Below are positions 1-12,354 of a stretch of 64,000 bases of DNA, one piece after another (position 1 is the stretch's first letter; each line of letters opens with the position of its first letter). Under the pieces are notes generated by a model. The model saw only the letters and a list, made by a program, of their open reading frames with translations. It was not told the origin of the DNA and did no database searches. Made by a program: the position numbers and the translations under genes. The stretch is from assembly GCA_001247695.2 (NCBI GenBank), contig LGRX02033400.1, forward strand, positions 100,409 through 164,408. The letters run 5' to 3'. Source of the stretch: Cymbomonas tetramitiformis (Eukaryota > Chlorophyta > Pyramimonadophyceae > Pyramimonadales > Pyramimonadaceae).

Positions 1-66
1 TGTCCTTTACTATGCCTTTAGGACACCTTTAGTGCACATACTACAATTTGCTAGGACCGTAGGGAT
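1..66. repeat. Inverted flank of hairpin array, copy 1
   Basis: This stretch reappears in direct orientation at 1321-1387 and in inverted orientation at 794-850. The three copies alternate, so the 104-bp array at 70-797 is enclosed by an inverted pair, and the spacer 850-1320 is enclosed by the opposite inverted pair. This is the layout of a small inverted-terminal-repeat element whose interior expanded as a satellite. No target duplication can be tested because the window starts here. Confidence 0.75.
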
Positions 67-69
67 CGT

Positions 70-797
70 GATGTGGCGCTTTGGAGTTCGATCGAGTTTT
101 ATCGACGGACTCCAAATCTGTCAGCGCTCCACATCAAAAATTTATATCCGCGACATAATGTTATGTGCATCGTGATGTGGCGCTTTGGAGTTCGATCGAG
201 TTTTATCGACGGACTCCAAATCTGTCAGCGTTCCACATCAAAATTCATATCCGGGACATAATGTTATGTGCATCGTGATGTGGCGCTTTGGAGTTCGATC
301 GAGTTTTATCGACGGACTCCAAATCTGTCAGCGCTCCACATCAGAATTTTATATCCGCGACATAATGTTATGTGCATCGTGATGTGGCGCTTTGGAGTTC
401 GATCGAGTTTTATCGACGGACTCCAAATCTGTCAGCGCTCCACATCAGAATTTTATATCCGCGACATAATGTTATGTGCATCGTGATGTGGCGCTTTGGA
501 GTTCGATCGAGTTTTATCGACGGACTCCAAATCTGTCAGCGCTCCACATCAAAATTTTATATCCGGGACATAATGTTATGTGCATCGTGATGTGGCGCTT
601 TGGAGTTCGATCGAGTTTTATCGACGGACTCCAAATCTGTCAGCGCTCCACATCAGAATTTTATATCCGGGACATAATGTTATGTGCATCGTGATGTGGC
701 GCTTTGGAGTTCGATCGAGTTTTATCGACGGACTCCAAATCTGTCAGCGTTCCACATCAAAATTCATATCCGGGACATAATGTTATGTGCATCCCCT
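70..797 (+). repeat. 104-bp hairpin-forming tandem array (7 units)
   Basis: Units start at 70, 174, 278, 382, 486, 590 and 694 (GATGTGGCGCTTTGG...), an exact 104-bp period with very few substitutions. Each unit is an imperfect palindrome: GATGTGG...TTTGGAGT on one arm pairs with ACTCCAAA...CCACATC on the other, around a short TCGAGTTTTATCGA loop. The open reading frames crossing it merely read through the repeat and are not genes. A single further unit lies at about 1388-1460 and an inverted array of the same family at 39270-39830. Confidence 0.95.
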
Positions 798-849
798 ACG
801 GTCCTAGGAAATTGTAGTATGTGTATTAAAGGTGTACTAAAGGCATACT

Positions 850-1330
850 AACAGCAGTATATGTAGTCAAGTTAGTATGCCGCTAGTATGCGGCTAGGAT
901 ACCGTTACGGTACCTACTACGTGAGACTAGATATTAACGGCATACTAACGCCATACGTCTTAACGACCCGTTAGTACGTGCATATGATGCCGTTAGGACG
1001 CCCCTAACACATGCATCTTAACTGGTTTTAGGATGCCGTTATGATGTTCATAGGACGACGTTAGGACATACTAACATATGCATATTAACAGGCGTTAGGA
1101 TGCCATTATGATGCTCGTAGGACGACGTTAGGACATACTAACACATGCACTATAACTGGCGTTAGGATGCCATTATGATGTTAATAGGACGACGTTAGGA
1201 CATACTAACACATGCACTATAACTGGCGTTAGGATGCCATTATGATCTTAACGCGCCAATATGGCGTTAGTATGCCTGTAATATATTATACTACCGGCAT
1301 ACTAACGCCCATACGTACTAACTGTCCTTT
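850..1330. repeat. AT-rich spacer with ~66-bp degenerate tandem repeats
   Basis: The motif GGCGTTAGGATGCCATTATGAT recurs about every 66 bp between 1020 and 1250, with CATACTAACACATGCA between copies. Many short CATACTA/TAGTATG inversions are scattered through it. It is enclosed by the inverted flanks at 794-850 and 1321-1387. No coding capacity is visible. Confidence 0.75.
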
Positions 1331-1586
1331 ACTATGCCTTTAGGACACCTTTAGTACACATACTACAATTTGCTAGGACCGTAGGGATCGTGATGTGGCG
1401 CTTTGGAGTTCGATCAAGTTTTATCGACGGACTCCAAATCTGTCAGCGTTCCACGCCCAAATATGTTTTCGTGGGATATTTCTATGTGCACGAACATGTG
1501 GCGCTTTGGAGTTCTGGACGGACTTTACTTAATGGACTTTATGCTCCTGAAACCTAAGAGTAAGTAGCACGCCTTGCCCAAGAAAC

Positions 1587-1802
1587 ATGGGGATCAACCG
1601 TGGAACAAAGGCTGTCAAGAAAGCTATTTCGAGGAAGCAAGAAAAGGTTGTAGAGAAATGTGTGGTCCCCGATTGTGCGGTCCCCAAAACTATTGCACCG
1701 GCGATCAAATGTAAGACGTGCCATGGAGGTGGTTCTCAGGGCGGGGGGGCACAAAGCGTTACATTTCGGCAGAATTTTTATTTTAATTTCTTTTGGCGAT
1801 AA
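1587..1802 (+). pseudogene. Truncated PHD-finger protein gene, copy 1
   Basis: The first ~48 residues match the start of the minus-strand protein at 38899-39099: the same MGxNRGxKAV N-terminus, a lysine-rich stretch, then the first cysteines of a zinc finger (C-x4-C, then C-x2-C). After the second CxxC (KTCHG) the homology stops at about 1728 and the reading frame runs into an unrelated Gly/Gln-rich tail, so the His-Cys and final CxxC of the PHD finger are missing. About 200 bp upstream also match the other copy, including the single 104-bp unit at 1388-1460. In both copies the hairpin repeat lies upstream of the gene, so repeat and gene move as a module. Confidence 0.65.
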
Positions 1803-1846
1803 ACTGTATTGACCGACCTGACCGACCTCCGAGAATCATTTGTTAA

Positions 1847-2454
1847 CACCTTAAGGGCGAATTGCCATACTGCTCATACTGATCCTGTTTTCTAGGAATT
1901 TATTTTCACGTTTTCGGCAATAACTCAAGTTCTAGATATCCATTTGCCACGATTCTTCGTATACCTTATATTATGGAACTAGGTGGATGATATGGCACCT
2001 CACTATCACTCACACCGTATGTGCACACACGAATATATGTGACTCACCATCACCATACTTAAGGAAATTCTGTTGAGGAGCTGCTGGGGGCATTTTTGGG
2101 CATGTGCCATGAACATGCCACCACTATTGACTTGATGTTATGCGTGGGCGATGACGTATCATGGTGTATATCAATGAAAAAAAATACCTTATCCTTAATT
2201 CGAAGCCTTTAGAGCACTCTCCATAGAGCACACTTTTGATATCTGCAAGCAGAACACCCCTGCACTTTCCACCAAGTCCCCCACTCGACATACCGAGTTT
2301 GGTGGACATTGAAGGGTTGAGCGACCTCGCCCAAGTCCCCAATATGGACACCACTACTTCATATATATCCAATAATTGACAACCGTGGCAATTATGGATG
2401 TTTCCGTGCGCATACTGATCCCATACTGCTAAAAACGAATTCGCCCTTAGGGTG
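1847..2454. mobile_element. piggyBac-like element with TTAA target duplication
   Basis: Terminal inverted repeats CACCTTAAGGGCGAATT (1847-1863) and its near-perfect complement (2438-2454) match at 16 of 17 positions. Each end abuts TTAA (1843-1846 and 2455-2458), the target duplication characteristic of piggyBac transposons. At 608 bp it is far too short for a full transposase. A minus-strand reading frame inside has a piggyBac-like spacing (see next entry). Family assignment rests mainly on TTAA and is moderate. Confidence 0.55.
2124..2454 (-). pseudogene. Possible piggyBac transposase fragment
   Basis: The minus-strand frame reads ...FLAVWDQYAHGNIHNC... followed by LLDIYEVVV, a Gly-Trp-Arg patch and KLGM. 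This spacing recalls the piggyBac catalytic-core pattern in which a WDxF helix is followed by a TIDExVVPFxGR strand and a KPxxxGIK segment. The expected Asp-Glu pair is not preserved (IYE), and the frame extends upstream beyond the element boundary (to 2525), so this is at best a degraded piece. It could be chance. Confidence 0.3.
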
Positions 2455-2944
2455 TTAACCCGCCCGAAAGACTCATTTTCGAAGCTGCAGACGCCACAAA
2501 AGTGAGTGAACCTTAACCTTAACACTACTTGCGTTCACATGTGGCTTAGCCAAAAGAATTTCAGCATCGTGTGTTGCAGGGTTCATATGCCGCAACCTGT
2601 GGAACTACGCCACAGTCGACCCAAGAGCCAGCTTCTGTAGTCCCTAAAAAGGTCAGCAACTCATAATTACTAGATTCCAAATATAATATATCAACGCATT
2701 GCTAGTTCTATGCCTCGCAACACTCACAACTGCGTGTATGCCCTTTGTGATGCAGAGTTCACTGCAACTGGCGCCGTCGGCGACCCCTGTATCTCAGGCT
2801 TCTGAGATCTCAGCACCCAAAGCTACTCTTGACCCACAACTAAAGGTGAGCGCTCCTTATAGTTGAATATGTATAAAGCATCGCACCGCATAGATATACA
2901 GATATGCATAAGCACATACATTAGCACACAATTTGTGCTCACCG

Positions 2945-3450
2945 CAGCATCTCGCACAGCACGTCTCAGGTGATAGGGGCGGCAGCCTGACCGGTTCGCC
3001 ACCGGTCAGCTCAGGTTGAATCCCTGACCGCCTCGAGGTGGGCGCACTCTCGGCAGTGCCCAGCCGAGTGTGCGCCCAAAGCCATATTCAAAGCATCCCA
3101 CCATAAGCATACGCACAAGGACACACCTTGTGCTCACTACAACATCTCGCACATACGCATACGCATACATTGTATTTCCGTTGCAGCATCTCGCACGGCA
3201 CGTCTCAGGTGATAGGGGCGGCAGCCTGACCGGTTCGCCACCGGTCAGCTCAGGTTGAATCCCTGACCGCCTCGAGGTGGGCGCACTCTCGGCAGTGCCC
3301 TCTCGGCAGTGCCCGGCCGAGTGTGCGCCCAAAGCCATATTCAAAGCATCCCACCATAAGCATACGCACAAGCGCACACATTGTGCTCACTACAACATCT
3401 CGCGCATACGCATAAGCATACACTATATTTCCGTTGCAGCATCTTGCACA
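2945..3450 (+). repeat. ~240-250 bp tandem repeat, about 2.3 copies
   Basis: The motif GCAGCATCTCGCAC(A/G)GCACG starts at about 2946, 3184 and 3437. Copies contain CTGACCGGTTCGCCACCGGTCAG, itself a palindrome, and CGCATACGCATACGC microsatellite-like runs. The second copy has an extra tandem duplication of CTCTCGGCAGTGCC. No gene is supported here. Confidence 0.85.
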
Positions 3451-3569
3451 GTACGTAATTTTGCATACGATAATAATAGCCGTATACCATAATGCCACTT
3501 GCAAGTATCCATACATTAGGTTGTATATGAACGTGGAAATATGAACATGGAAATGCACTTGCATAGTGA

Positions 3570-4480
3570 ATTGCTCTTTTCAAAAACATCTCCCGTGTGC
3601 ATAACATGGCACCCTGATATTTGCAGTGAACAAATTGGCCCCGCGCGGCTACTCAAAAACCTAAAATATCAAAATATTACATCGGTTTTGTTTCTACGAA
3701 CCTTCTCCGATGTTCTCCAAAAATATTAAGTCATATAATATCATTTCCCAGAATCATGCACTTTATAGCGCCCCGCCCCATAGCCCATACATAATAAAAC
3801 CTCCGCTCTCACAGCTAGTATCTCTCCCACACGGCCCCGCAACCCGATAACAATAAAATATGGGCTATGCAACTTTCTATGCCTTCTACTAGCATGGTGC
3901 ACCTTCACAAACTTGCCATTGGCCTCGTAGCGACACATTCATTTGCCGCGCATGCATGCCAAGTGCAAAACACGATTTCCTGCTGTTTGCAGTGACCAAA
4001 ATGGCCCCGCACGACTACTCCAAAACCCTAAACGTCAAAATTTTACATTTTTGAGTTTGTCCAAACCTTCTCCAAACTTCTCTAAAAGTATCAAACCGTG
4101 TAATATCATCATTTCCCGAAATTGTGCACTTTATAGCGAACCCCGCATACGCCGAACCCCCTCTCACAGCTAATATTTCACCCACACCACCCCGCCAGCA
4201 ACCCCAAAACCCTAAAATATTTGATATGCAACCTTTTACTGCCTTCTATTAGCATGTTGTACCTTCCCAAACCTTGTAATGGCCTTTTATAAACTTATTA
4301 ATGTGTCGCGCGAGCATTCCATGTGCACAACTTTATTCCCTGGTATTTGCAGTAAACGAAATGGCCCCGCACGGCTACTCCAAAACCCGAAATGTCAAAA
4401 TTTTACATTTTTGAGTTTGTCCAAACCTTCCCCAAACTTCTCCAACCTTCTAACACTTCTAAATGTCATTTTTTCGAAAA
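3570..4480 (+). repeat. ~360-bp tandem repeat, three diverged copies
   Basis: The block TTTGCAGTGACCAAAATGG, then CCCCGCACGRCTACTCCAAAA and CAAAATTTTACAT, recurs at about 3630, 3990 and 4350, each followed by a run of CCAAACCTTCTCCAAA. Divergence is about 10-20 percent between copies. The small frames through it are repeat readings. Confidence 0.8.
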
Positions 4481-7400
4481 ACCGTCAAATTATGCATAAA
4501 CGTACCACCCACGCGTGCCACATGCCAAGGACCGAAGTGAATTTGGGATATATGCCGCGTTCTTTCGATATAGTTGGTATATGAGTGCTTTGGGGTCATA
4601 TTTAGGTGTCCAATAATTATCTAAAAACTTGTGTTGGGTGTAATACTCGGTGTAGCGATGTGGTTTACGTTATTGAAAGGTTGGGGTGAGACCGCTCGAA
4701 ATTAAATAAAAAGGCCGGTCCTCCCACAAGGACCGGACGTTCCCAAGCCACCTACACTCACTAAGTGGCCTTCCTAGTGCCCACTGCACTTAAAACATAC
4801 TTCAACATGACGTATTCGTGCCCTCTACAATGTACAACATCTTCGGAATCCACAATACTGCGGTATATATCCCTCACAATGTCATGCACCCACGAAAAAA
4901 CTAGATTTCATCAAAAAATCTATCGCCATCCAAAAATCTGCTCTCGCCGAATTCCAAAGCAATGTTCCGAGTAGACTACTGCACATATTGACAAGCTTAA
5001 GCATTCTAAAAATCGGTAAACATGTTTACATGAAGTATGCGACGTGCCACATCATACATCTATCATATCCGAACACTATTTGGCATTCATAGTATCCGTA
5101 GTAACGAAAAAAACATTTGAAAACCTTGGATCAAAAATGTTTTTTACAGGTGTAAGGTCGATTTGAGTGCGTATATACGCCCAATTTACGAGGTCGCCAA
5201 CATGTATAATGTTGCAAGTATGATTGGGTATGATGTTAGGATAAAATTTTGTACTTGGGCGGCTTGTTTGACCTGGAATTCTATTGGATAAAAATATTTG
5301 AATGGCATGGCATGTTTTTGAACGTCCTCCAAAAGTTGCAACTCAAAAATGATAGGGTACATGCTACAAATGCATTGGATATAGTCATTTTATGACGATA
5401 TACGGTTGATGGCGCATATGGGCACTCGGTTTAGGTCCTAAGTATACTAAAAACCGAAGGGTAGGCACTAATACCGTCATCAAGCGAGGACGGCTAAAGA
5501 AATTCCCGCAACACCGGTCCTTGTGGGAGGACCCGACGTCGTTTCGGTCCTCCCACAAGGATGACTGTCGGGCAGTAGCCAAAGACGTCGAAAGGATTCG
5601 AGGGGGTGACCGTTGTCCCCGAAAATCCTTGTGAAGTGGACGGAGAGAGGTTTCAAGTTGATATTCAAATACCCGAGAGGAGCCATCCCGTTTATCTCGC
5701 ATGATTACTGGTCAGGTAAGGGACCTTGCACCATCCCCGGGGAGGGATGTTATAAAGATAAGTACTCGGACGTTGTTATTGTCTCCATGGATAGTGCAAG
5801 TATGGGGTGCCCTGTCCGTAGGAAATTGAATGGTGAGCGGATTTAGTATAAAATTCCTCAAATGGTTCATCAATGTGGTCCCGTCCAAGAAAATGGATTC
5901 TAAGTTGCTAAAAGAGACAGGGGTGCACCCGGATATGGTAAGGCATGCAGGTACTTGCAGAAACTAAAAGGGTGCTCACTCCCACCCCAATTGTGTTCAT
6001 GGGTTAAGAAAAAGGGAGAGGAAAGTTTGCCGGAATGCTACCTAGGAGCCCAGCCGATTTAGACGGTACCTTGCAGCCAAAAGGGGTAAGGCCGTACTAT
6101 AATGTCACTGTTTGGCCCAAGGAACTGACCCCGATGGGTTATATGCCGGAGGGCTTTTGGGAAAGTGCTGAAAGAAATAGGTGTACCACACTGAGAGGTA
6201 AACCCGCGTATTAAGAAGTTGGCAACGATGTGCAGACGGCACTCCCGAGAGAGGAATCTGCCTCCATAAAGAGGGGGTATTACCGGAGGTTGTGCTCCAG
6301 GATGAGTCCCCAAGCGTTCTGCAATTACGTGTGGAGAAGAGAACGGGGGCAGATTTCACAAACGCTGCAGGAACCATGATAAAAAAAACCTATACTTATT
6401 TGACCTCTTACCCTTGCCCCTGGGGGGCTGGGGCTCCTCAGGGGCAACCATGGCCCAGGGGCCGGCCGGAGAACCCCTGGGTGCCCGCTGCGTTTTCACC
6501 ACCACCACTGCTCATTTCCCCACCACCACCACCACCTAGCATCAGCTCCACGACCCTGCTGATGTCTCCGACGCTTGTGACCGACACGTGCTTTTCCTAG
6601 TGCCGTGGCGCTCATGCTTCCATCGGTCCATGCCATGCGGAATACAAAACTGCTTTAGCAGACAGTTATGCAGGTGGGGAACAAACTCGTCCGCTTGCTC
6701 GTTCCGAGGGCGCTGCCTTACCCATCGACGTATGAATGTTTTATTATTATTGTTATCGTGCGATAAATTGAAAACCCAAAATGAAATAAAGCGTTGAGCA
6801 AAATGAGCACATTCTCAAAGGTCATCACCAGATTTTGAAGGCGTGGGTCTCAGGTCAAAGCTCCGTGTTGAAGTCAATATACTTCCTGACTCCCAGAAAC
6901 AGCTGGTTACCTCCAACGTGTCGAAGGGCAAGTGGATGCCATAAAATATGTTGAAATATGCCTATGACTAATTCGTACAGTCACGGCCATATTCAGTGTG
7001 CCATCCTCAGTCGCCCTAGCTAGTGGCATAGACTCGGTATATAAAGTGTTTATCTGAGCCTCTCTTGATCTGTCCGTTCACCGTCGGCAGCGGATCCCCG
7101 CTGCCTGTTTGAGCTGTTTCTAACAGGTTATGGGCACACTTCACGCTTGTGTGTTGTGATCTTAGCGTAGAATTTGGTTTATTGTCGTCCTTTCTTTCGT
7201 TCGAGCGAGTGACGCCACACCTTGTCGGTGGGACGCTCATGGTCAGACGCCAAGCCTTGTCGGTGGGACGCTCATGGTCAGATTCTATGCTAGAGCTTGG
7301 AACGCTCTTCTGGCTTTGGGCATTTACGACGAGGTGGTGCGCTACGATTTCGTCTTTGAGAGGATTCTGCTTTTATTATCGTGATATAACATGATTCCCT

Positions 7401-9240
7401 CTCGGATTTCGACGAGCGTGGAGCTTGTCGCTCTTTGTGGGCGTTGTCGTCGTTAGTCTGAGGTGCTTGCATGCGCTTGCGCTCGCACCACGCACCTCAC
7501 CCCATCATGCTCCTTCGTGAGCGAGGTTCTACCGCATTTTCTTGACACCCGGCCTACACCGGTTTTAGACATCTTCGAGGCAGTTTAGCACTATCGTTAT
7601 TTTGTATGTTATTGTCGTATGGAGGGGGTGTAAGTTGTTGGTGACCAACTATGGAAAAATTTTATGGCTTATTTTTCACTTTCTAAGCTACTGTATTCAC
7701 CTGATAGTATGGATCCACGCAGTTCTCTTTTGAACATGTACTCAATTGAGCTCTAGTGAGAGTTCCTTACTTGTTTTAGGAACAAACCCTAAGTGGCGCA
7801 CTACCAGACCTTTGTAAACAACCATATGGCGACACTTGAGCAGCTTCCTGATCCTAATATATGTACTTCTAGCATATCGGTTTTGGTACTTGGGTGCTGT
7901 ATATGCTATTTGAGCTTTTATTCGTGTAAATTGACACCTTGGAGCATCATCTTTCTTGACCCTCGCCTTCCTCTAGCACGTGAAAACTGTGTCGCGGAGC
8001 CCTGGGGAGTTTGGAAGTGAAAGGGTGGAGCAGAGGTCCCATGTCGAGCTGCCGGTTCCTGCTTGGCACGGACGCTGTGAGCGATAGGGATTGGCGTGGG
8101 CTCTGATCGACATGATCAAGGGCTCGGTGCCGTTATTGGGTGCGGCGGACGCTGCGGGCAGAGCACTCGGCTTTGCGGTATCCAGCAAACGTGGACCCGC
8201 GGCCGCTTCTCGCGAAGGAAACGAAGCTGATCAGGGACAACCGCGCTCGGCTGACAATGCGAAGAAGTTGTTCTCCTCGTCGTCCGGACGAAATACATGC
8301 AAGCCCGCCAGCCCCGCAGTCGCCCGCGGCTTCCCGCCGTTCGGGCAGTCGTCGTGGTGCCAGCGACGGACCGCGCACCCGTCTTGGCGCAGACGTTGTT
8401 GTTTTCGCAGTTCAGGATCATCTACCCGGTCCCCTTGTGGAAGGTGGCCTTCTTGGAAACCCCCTTCGGCAGAGCACCTGTGACAAGCCGTACCACCTTG
8501 GGCCCGCGGCCAGTGTTAGACATCTCCGCCCGCGGGGCGAATCCCCATCCATCAACGCGGTCGGCGTGAACTACTTTCACCTGGTGCTCGAGGTCGAAGA
8601 TGATGTGGGTGAGTTCCTTGATGGCGGGATCTAGCATTTCGAACTGCGGCATCGTGTTGTCATACTGCAATGCGATATGAGCTTATGTACACTACTTATC
8701 CCGGCGGGCGGGGAGGGCGGAGGTGCGAATGGCGAACTAATCGATCGCCAACCACAATAATATTGGTCTGTTAAACTGTGCAAGTAAGTAAGTAATTTGC
8801 CTAGCGTTGTTCGAAGAGATGATTATAACTCTCGAGCCTCTCAGGCCTCTCAACACAGGTAGCATCACCACAATCCAACATTAGTGTGTTTCATGCCTCT
8901 TTTTGTGGGTTTGACGCATTTATATGCAGACATCGTGTTTTATTGAAATTCGAGAAAGAGCCTTCCCGGAAACCGTAGTTGAGACCACAGCAATGGATTC
9001 GAATTTCTGAGGATGGTACAACTCCCAATTCTGCAGGGAAATAATCGGCAACTTCACCTAATTATGCATATAATGAATGCCAGTCTAGATAAATAGTGGT
9101 CATCATTTCCCCTATTTTTATTAAACAAGTGCTTATATTTCACAAGACTCAATGCCAACTTGATCTTAGTCAGTTTTCAGAAATTTTTAATTCTGCATGT
9201 ACTTAAATCACAAACCTGTAAAACTTCACTACATCATATG
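4480..9240. other. No recognisable gene; scattered short repeats
   Basis: I see no conserved protein in this stretch. Visible structure: GGTCCTCCCACAAGG at about 4715 and an inverted pair at 5513-5560 (separate entry), a 36-bp direct duplication (CCTTGTCGGTGGGACGCTCA...) at about 7215-7280, and a GC-rich patch at 8090-8640 with overlapping frames on both strands. A minus-strand frame at 8422-8670 looks moderately protein-like, but I cannot assign it. The 3' end of the peroxiredoxin transcript probably reaches into the right edge. Confidence 0.5.
5513..5560. repeat. Perfect 15-bp hairpin, related copy at 4715
   Basis: CCTTGTGGGAGGACC is followed, after about 12 nt (CGACGTCGTTTC), by its exact complement GGTCCTCCCACAAGG. 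The same GGTCCTCCCACAAGGACCGG lies at about 4715-4734. This could be a terminator-like hairpin or the ends of a small inverted-repeat element; no target duplication was found. Confidence 0.7.
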
Positions 9241-9252
9241 ATGACAATGCTC

Positions 9253-11490
9253 TCAAGCGGAAGGATCCTCAGTCATACGAATGTACTTCTTGCCAGATGG
9301 AACTTCAGTCACTTCAAACCTGTAAGAATACGAATAAAGTCAGTAACTCAATCTTGTGGATAGCCCAAACTGTATGAGTTGGGCAGTAAAGAGTTACAAA
9401 ATACTGGAATCGAACACATCCGAGGGCTGCTTAGACAGAGACGTCTGTGGCAGTACGTATACACGTACCCTGTCAAGATATTGAAATCAATCCTACATTT
9501 TATATCAGGTGCGTATCACTTACGACAGTGACGTACCCGCCAAGTTTGCGGACTGCTTCCTCATCACTTAAAGACGGCACGACCATGCACTTTGCACCTC
9601 GTATCCAGCTGGCCGGGGTGGCAACGCTGCGAAAGTCAAGTCTATCCTTGAGCCACCACGAATTGGTACTAGCAACGACATGGCCATAATATCAGAAAGC
9701 AAGGCGAGCATAGACATATAAGTGTAAGAACTGTGCACGAGTACTCGTGCCTATTTGAACATACCTCGCACTTGCTGTGAGTTGCAGAGAGTCAACAACG
9801 CGGAGTACCTAGGAAAAAGTGGTTTCAAGCGGGAAAAAACTCAGAACTGCTACCAAATATTGTGCACGTGCAAGCATCTTTTCGATGGTTACTCCGTTCA
9901 TACGAGCGATCCTTGGCTCGGAGCTCATAGCAGTCACTCACCTCATCAAAGTTTCGACCCGTGGTCGCAGGGTACAGCAGTGATAGCTTCAACTTTTTGT
10001 CAGGACCGATGATGAATACCGCTGTGTGGACATCGAAGAATTTTTTAAGAGCGACTGAGCTCTGCAGCAAAAATGGAACCATAGCTCTGTCTCAAAACTT
10101 CAAAGTACCTCTGCAGGTCATTGGCAGGCCGTTGGCGTCCTTCTCGTCCGGATCAACCTGCGCAAGAGCGTTGCAATACACGTGAAGACAGCCACGTTCA
10201 GATCAGCAAGTACACGGTGTGTGTTCTACAGACATCGGCTCTCATGGGTGAATGGCCCACAACTGTTCTACGAATTCCGAGCGGCGTAGAGAGGTTGGGA
10301 GGGTAGTCGACTTACCATGCCCCATTTCACAGCCAACTCCCGAGAAGGATCGGCTATGATAGGGAATTTCATTGTGGAACCTTTTGCAAAAGGCGCCGCA
10401 ACAATATCTTTAATCCATTCCTGCATATGGTCGCCAAACAGACGCAGATGTCCGTTGCTCGAGAAATTCAAAGTTATCGCGCCCCCTCCACCACGTGGTA
10501 ACCGAAACCACACAGTGATCAGCGCACACAAACGAAAATCTTTCCCAACCCTCAAAATAAATCACGTATGCTGCCCGTGTACACTCTGCAAGTGTCTTTA
10601 TAGGCGCCATCGCAAAATACTCATCACAACAAAATCAAAGCCTAGCCGTTCGCGCACAATCTCTCTCTCTCTCCCCCGCTGCCCCTTTTCCTATCTCTAG
10701 CTCTATCTCTTCGCGCACAATCTCTCCCTCTGCCTCGCCCCCCCTCCTTTTCTACCTTTCTATCTCTACATCTCCCTACTTACATCTCAATCCATACCTC
10801 TCTAGTTCCACGCCGACCCTCAACCCACTGCACTCTTTCCTTGTCTTCCTACACAAATTCTAATACGCGTGCTCGCTGACGGAATATCACGTGAACATCA
10901 AGCTTCGAGACTTCACACGAACAGACGGTGACAAGTGGATGCTGCTTCATGAACGCGGCGGTAGTTATACTGAAGATTTCATACGTCGCCGCAATAAAGT
11001 GTATTATTGCTCTGAATCGGCCCCGTTTCAAGAATTCGACGCGTATTCACACTGAGTCAAGGAAGGCGCGTATGTACCTTGTGAGATTCAACGTCGTCGC
11101 AAGACAACGCAGCGAGCTTCACTCCCCTGAAATACGATACGCTTGCTTACCAACAGCGTATACCAAAGAAGTCATCAATTATACTCCTAGTCCAAGTTGT
11201 GCAAGCCTCAAGTTGTTGCAAAATTCTTTCCGATAAATCCTTTCTTGAGAGTCAGGCAAACACGAGATGGCGAACTTTGATCAGAGGGTATCAAGTTATA
11301 ATTACCTGCTTTCGAATTCAGGTTGAAGGGCGGCAACGGTTCCAAGCTCGGTTGTGCACACAGGCGTAAAATCGGCAGGATGAGAAAACAATATTGCCCA
11401 ACAACCCTCGATATATGAGTGCCACTCCAGCGGTCCATCAGTTGTATCGGCTTTGAAGTTCGGCACGACCTCTCCCAAGTTGATGCCCAT
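9253..11490 (-). CDS. 1-Cys peroxiredoxin (Prx6 type), 8 exons
   Basis: Thiol peroxidase of the AhpC/TSA family that reduces H2O2 and alkyl or lipid hydroperoxides with a single peroxidatic cysteine. Exons on the minus strand: 11306-11490, 11078-11126, 10316-10420, 10109-10157, 9942-10021, 9765-9808, 9537-9626, 9253-9319. All introns are GT-AG and all phases join. The CDS is 669 nt, giving 222 aa, the usual length for the family. Cys45 is the catalytic residue in PADFTPVCTTE; LSCDD (Cys71), FPIIADP, FIIGPDKK, LYPATTGRN and the C-terminal VATPASW / PSLSDEEA blocks are all present, and no resolving-Cys VCP motif is present. The start was chosen at MGINLGE, where homologues begin; an in-frame ATG 14 codons upstream is less likely. 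Introns are 87-657 nt. The longest (10421-11077) has a long pyrimidine-rich tract on the plus strand. No break is visible, so it is probably functional. Confidence 0.93.
10660..10810. repeat. CT-rich (GA on minus) low-complexity tract in intron 2
   Basis: CTCTCTCTCTC followed by imperfect CCCTTTTCCTATCTCTA units lies inside the 657-nt second intron of the peroxiredoxin gene, so it is purine-rich in the transcript. It explains why this intron is longer than the other six. Confidence 0.85.
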
Positions 11491-11499
11491 ACTTCTTCG

Positions 11500-12350
11500 C
11501 TTGTGTGAAGTGTAAACGAAAGACTGTTTCAAAGCTTATGACCTGCTCTCTGTGGCAAACGAGTCGAGGGAATCTTGGTGCGACCAATCTTACGGATAAG
11601 GTGATACGGTTTAGTGGCGCATATGATATGGAAATAATACAGCTGGACTCATACGAAATACTTTCAGCTTGTCGAATCCCGTGATCTATATCTATTACTC
11701 GCTAATCGAAGAGCTACAAAGTGTTTGCTTTCCCGTCCAAGTTCCTCTCTTCTCAGATATCAAGGAATTTACCGGATTTACCCCCGTCTCCGGTCGGGTG
11801 CGCACGTTCGGTTGAACAGTTCGAGACGCCCACGTTAGCACCACGCCACGCCACGTTCGCTTGCGTTGGGGAGGGCACCACCACCACCGAGATTTAGGGT
11901 TCTTACGTCAGGACTCAGGATGCGGATGCCCCCACGCCAGATCGTTCGTAGCATCCGCGACTTCGCGCGTCCTGAATAATTATTATGACGCATGTGCGCA
12001 GCTGCGCACTGATTATTTTCACCATTCCATGATAATAGATAATCTATGATAGATTTTTAAAGATTACTCCGGAACCAAGGGGAGTAATTATAGGGCTCTA
12101 GTGTAGCAGGGGGAAACCGGATTTCGTAACACTGTGATCCGCCAAACCCGTGAGCTCACTTGTTTCAGCGGGGAAAACAAGAAAAACGGAGCAAATATCC
12201 CACAGCCGTTGTATATTGCATAATAATATACATATATTAAATACATATATTAATATAACCTCTACTCCTTATGATTTGGAACCTGGCCAAATTACCTACC
12301 TCTGACCTTTATAGTCTTGGCATGAAGTAAATTACCTTACCTTAGTCAAT
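11500..12350. other. Upstream flank of peroxiredoxin; nothing recognised
   Basis: This stretch should contain the peroxiredoxin promoter and 5' UTR on the minus strand. I see no TATA box I would defend and no coding region. A CCACGCCACGCCACG run lies at about 11840-11860. Confidence 0.4.
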
Positions 12351-12354
12351 CAGC

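Noticed and set aside
70..797. CRISPR-like array
   Set aside because: Units are contiguous 104-bp copies without unique spacers; this is satellite DNA in a eukaryotic context.
2436..2450. GAATTCGCCCTT resembles the junction of a common TA-cloning vector
   Set aside because: It is part of a 17-bp inverted repeat matched at 1847-1863 and flanked by TTAA, and no vector sequence continues on either side.
8090..8670. Protein genes on either strand of the GC-rich patch
   Set aside because: Overlapping frames on both strands of similar length, no conserved motif; cannot choose one.
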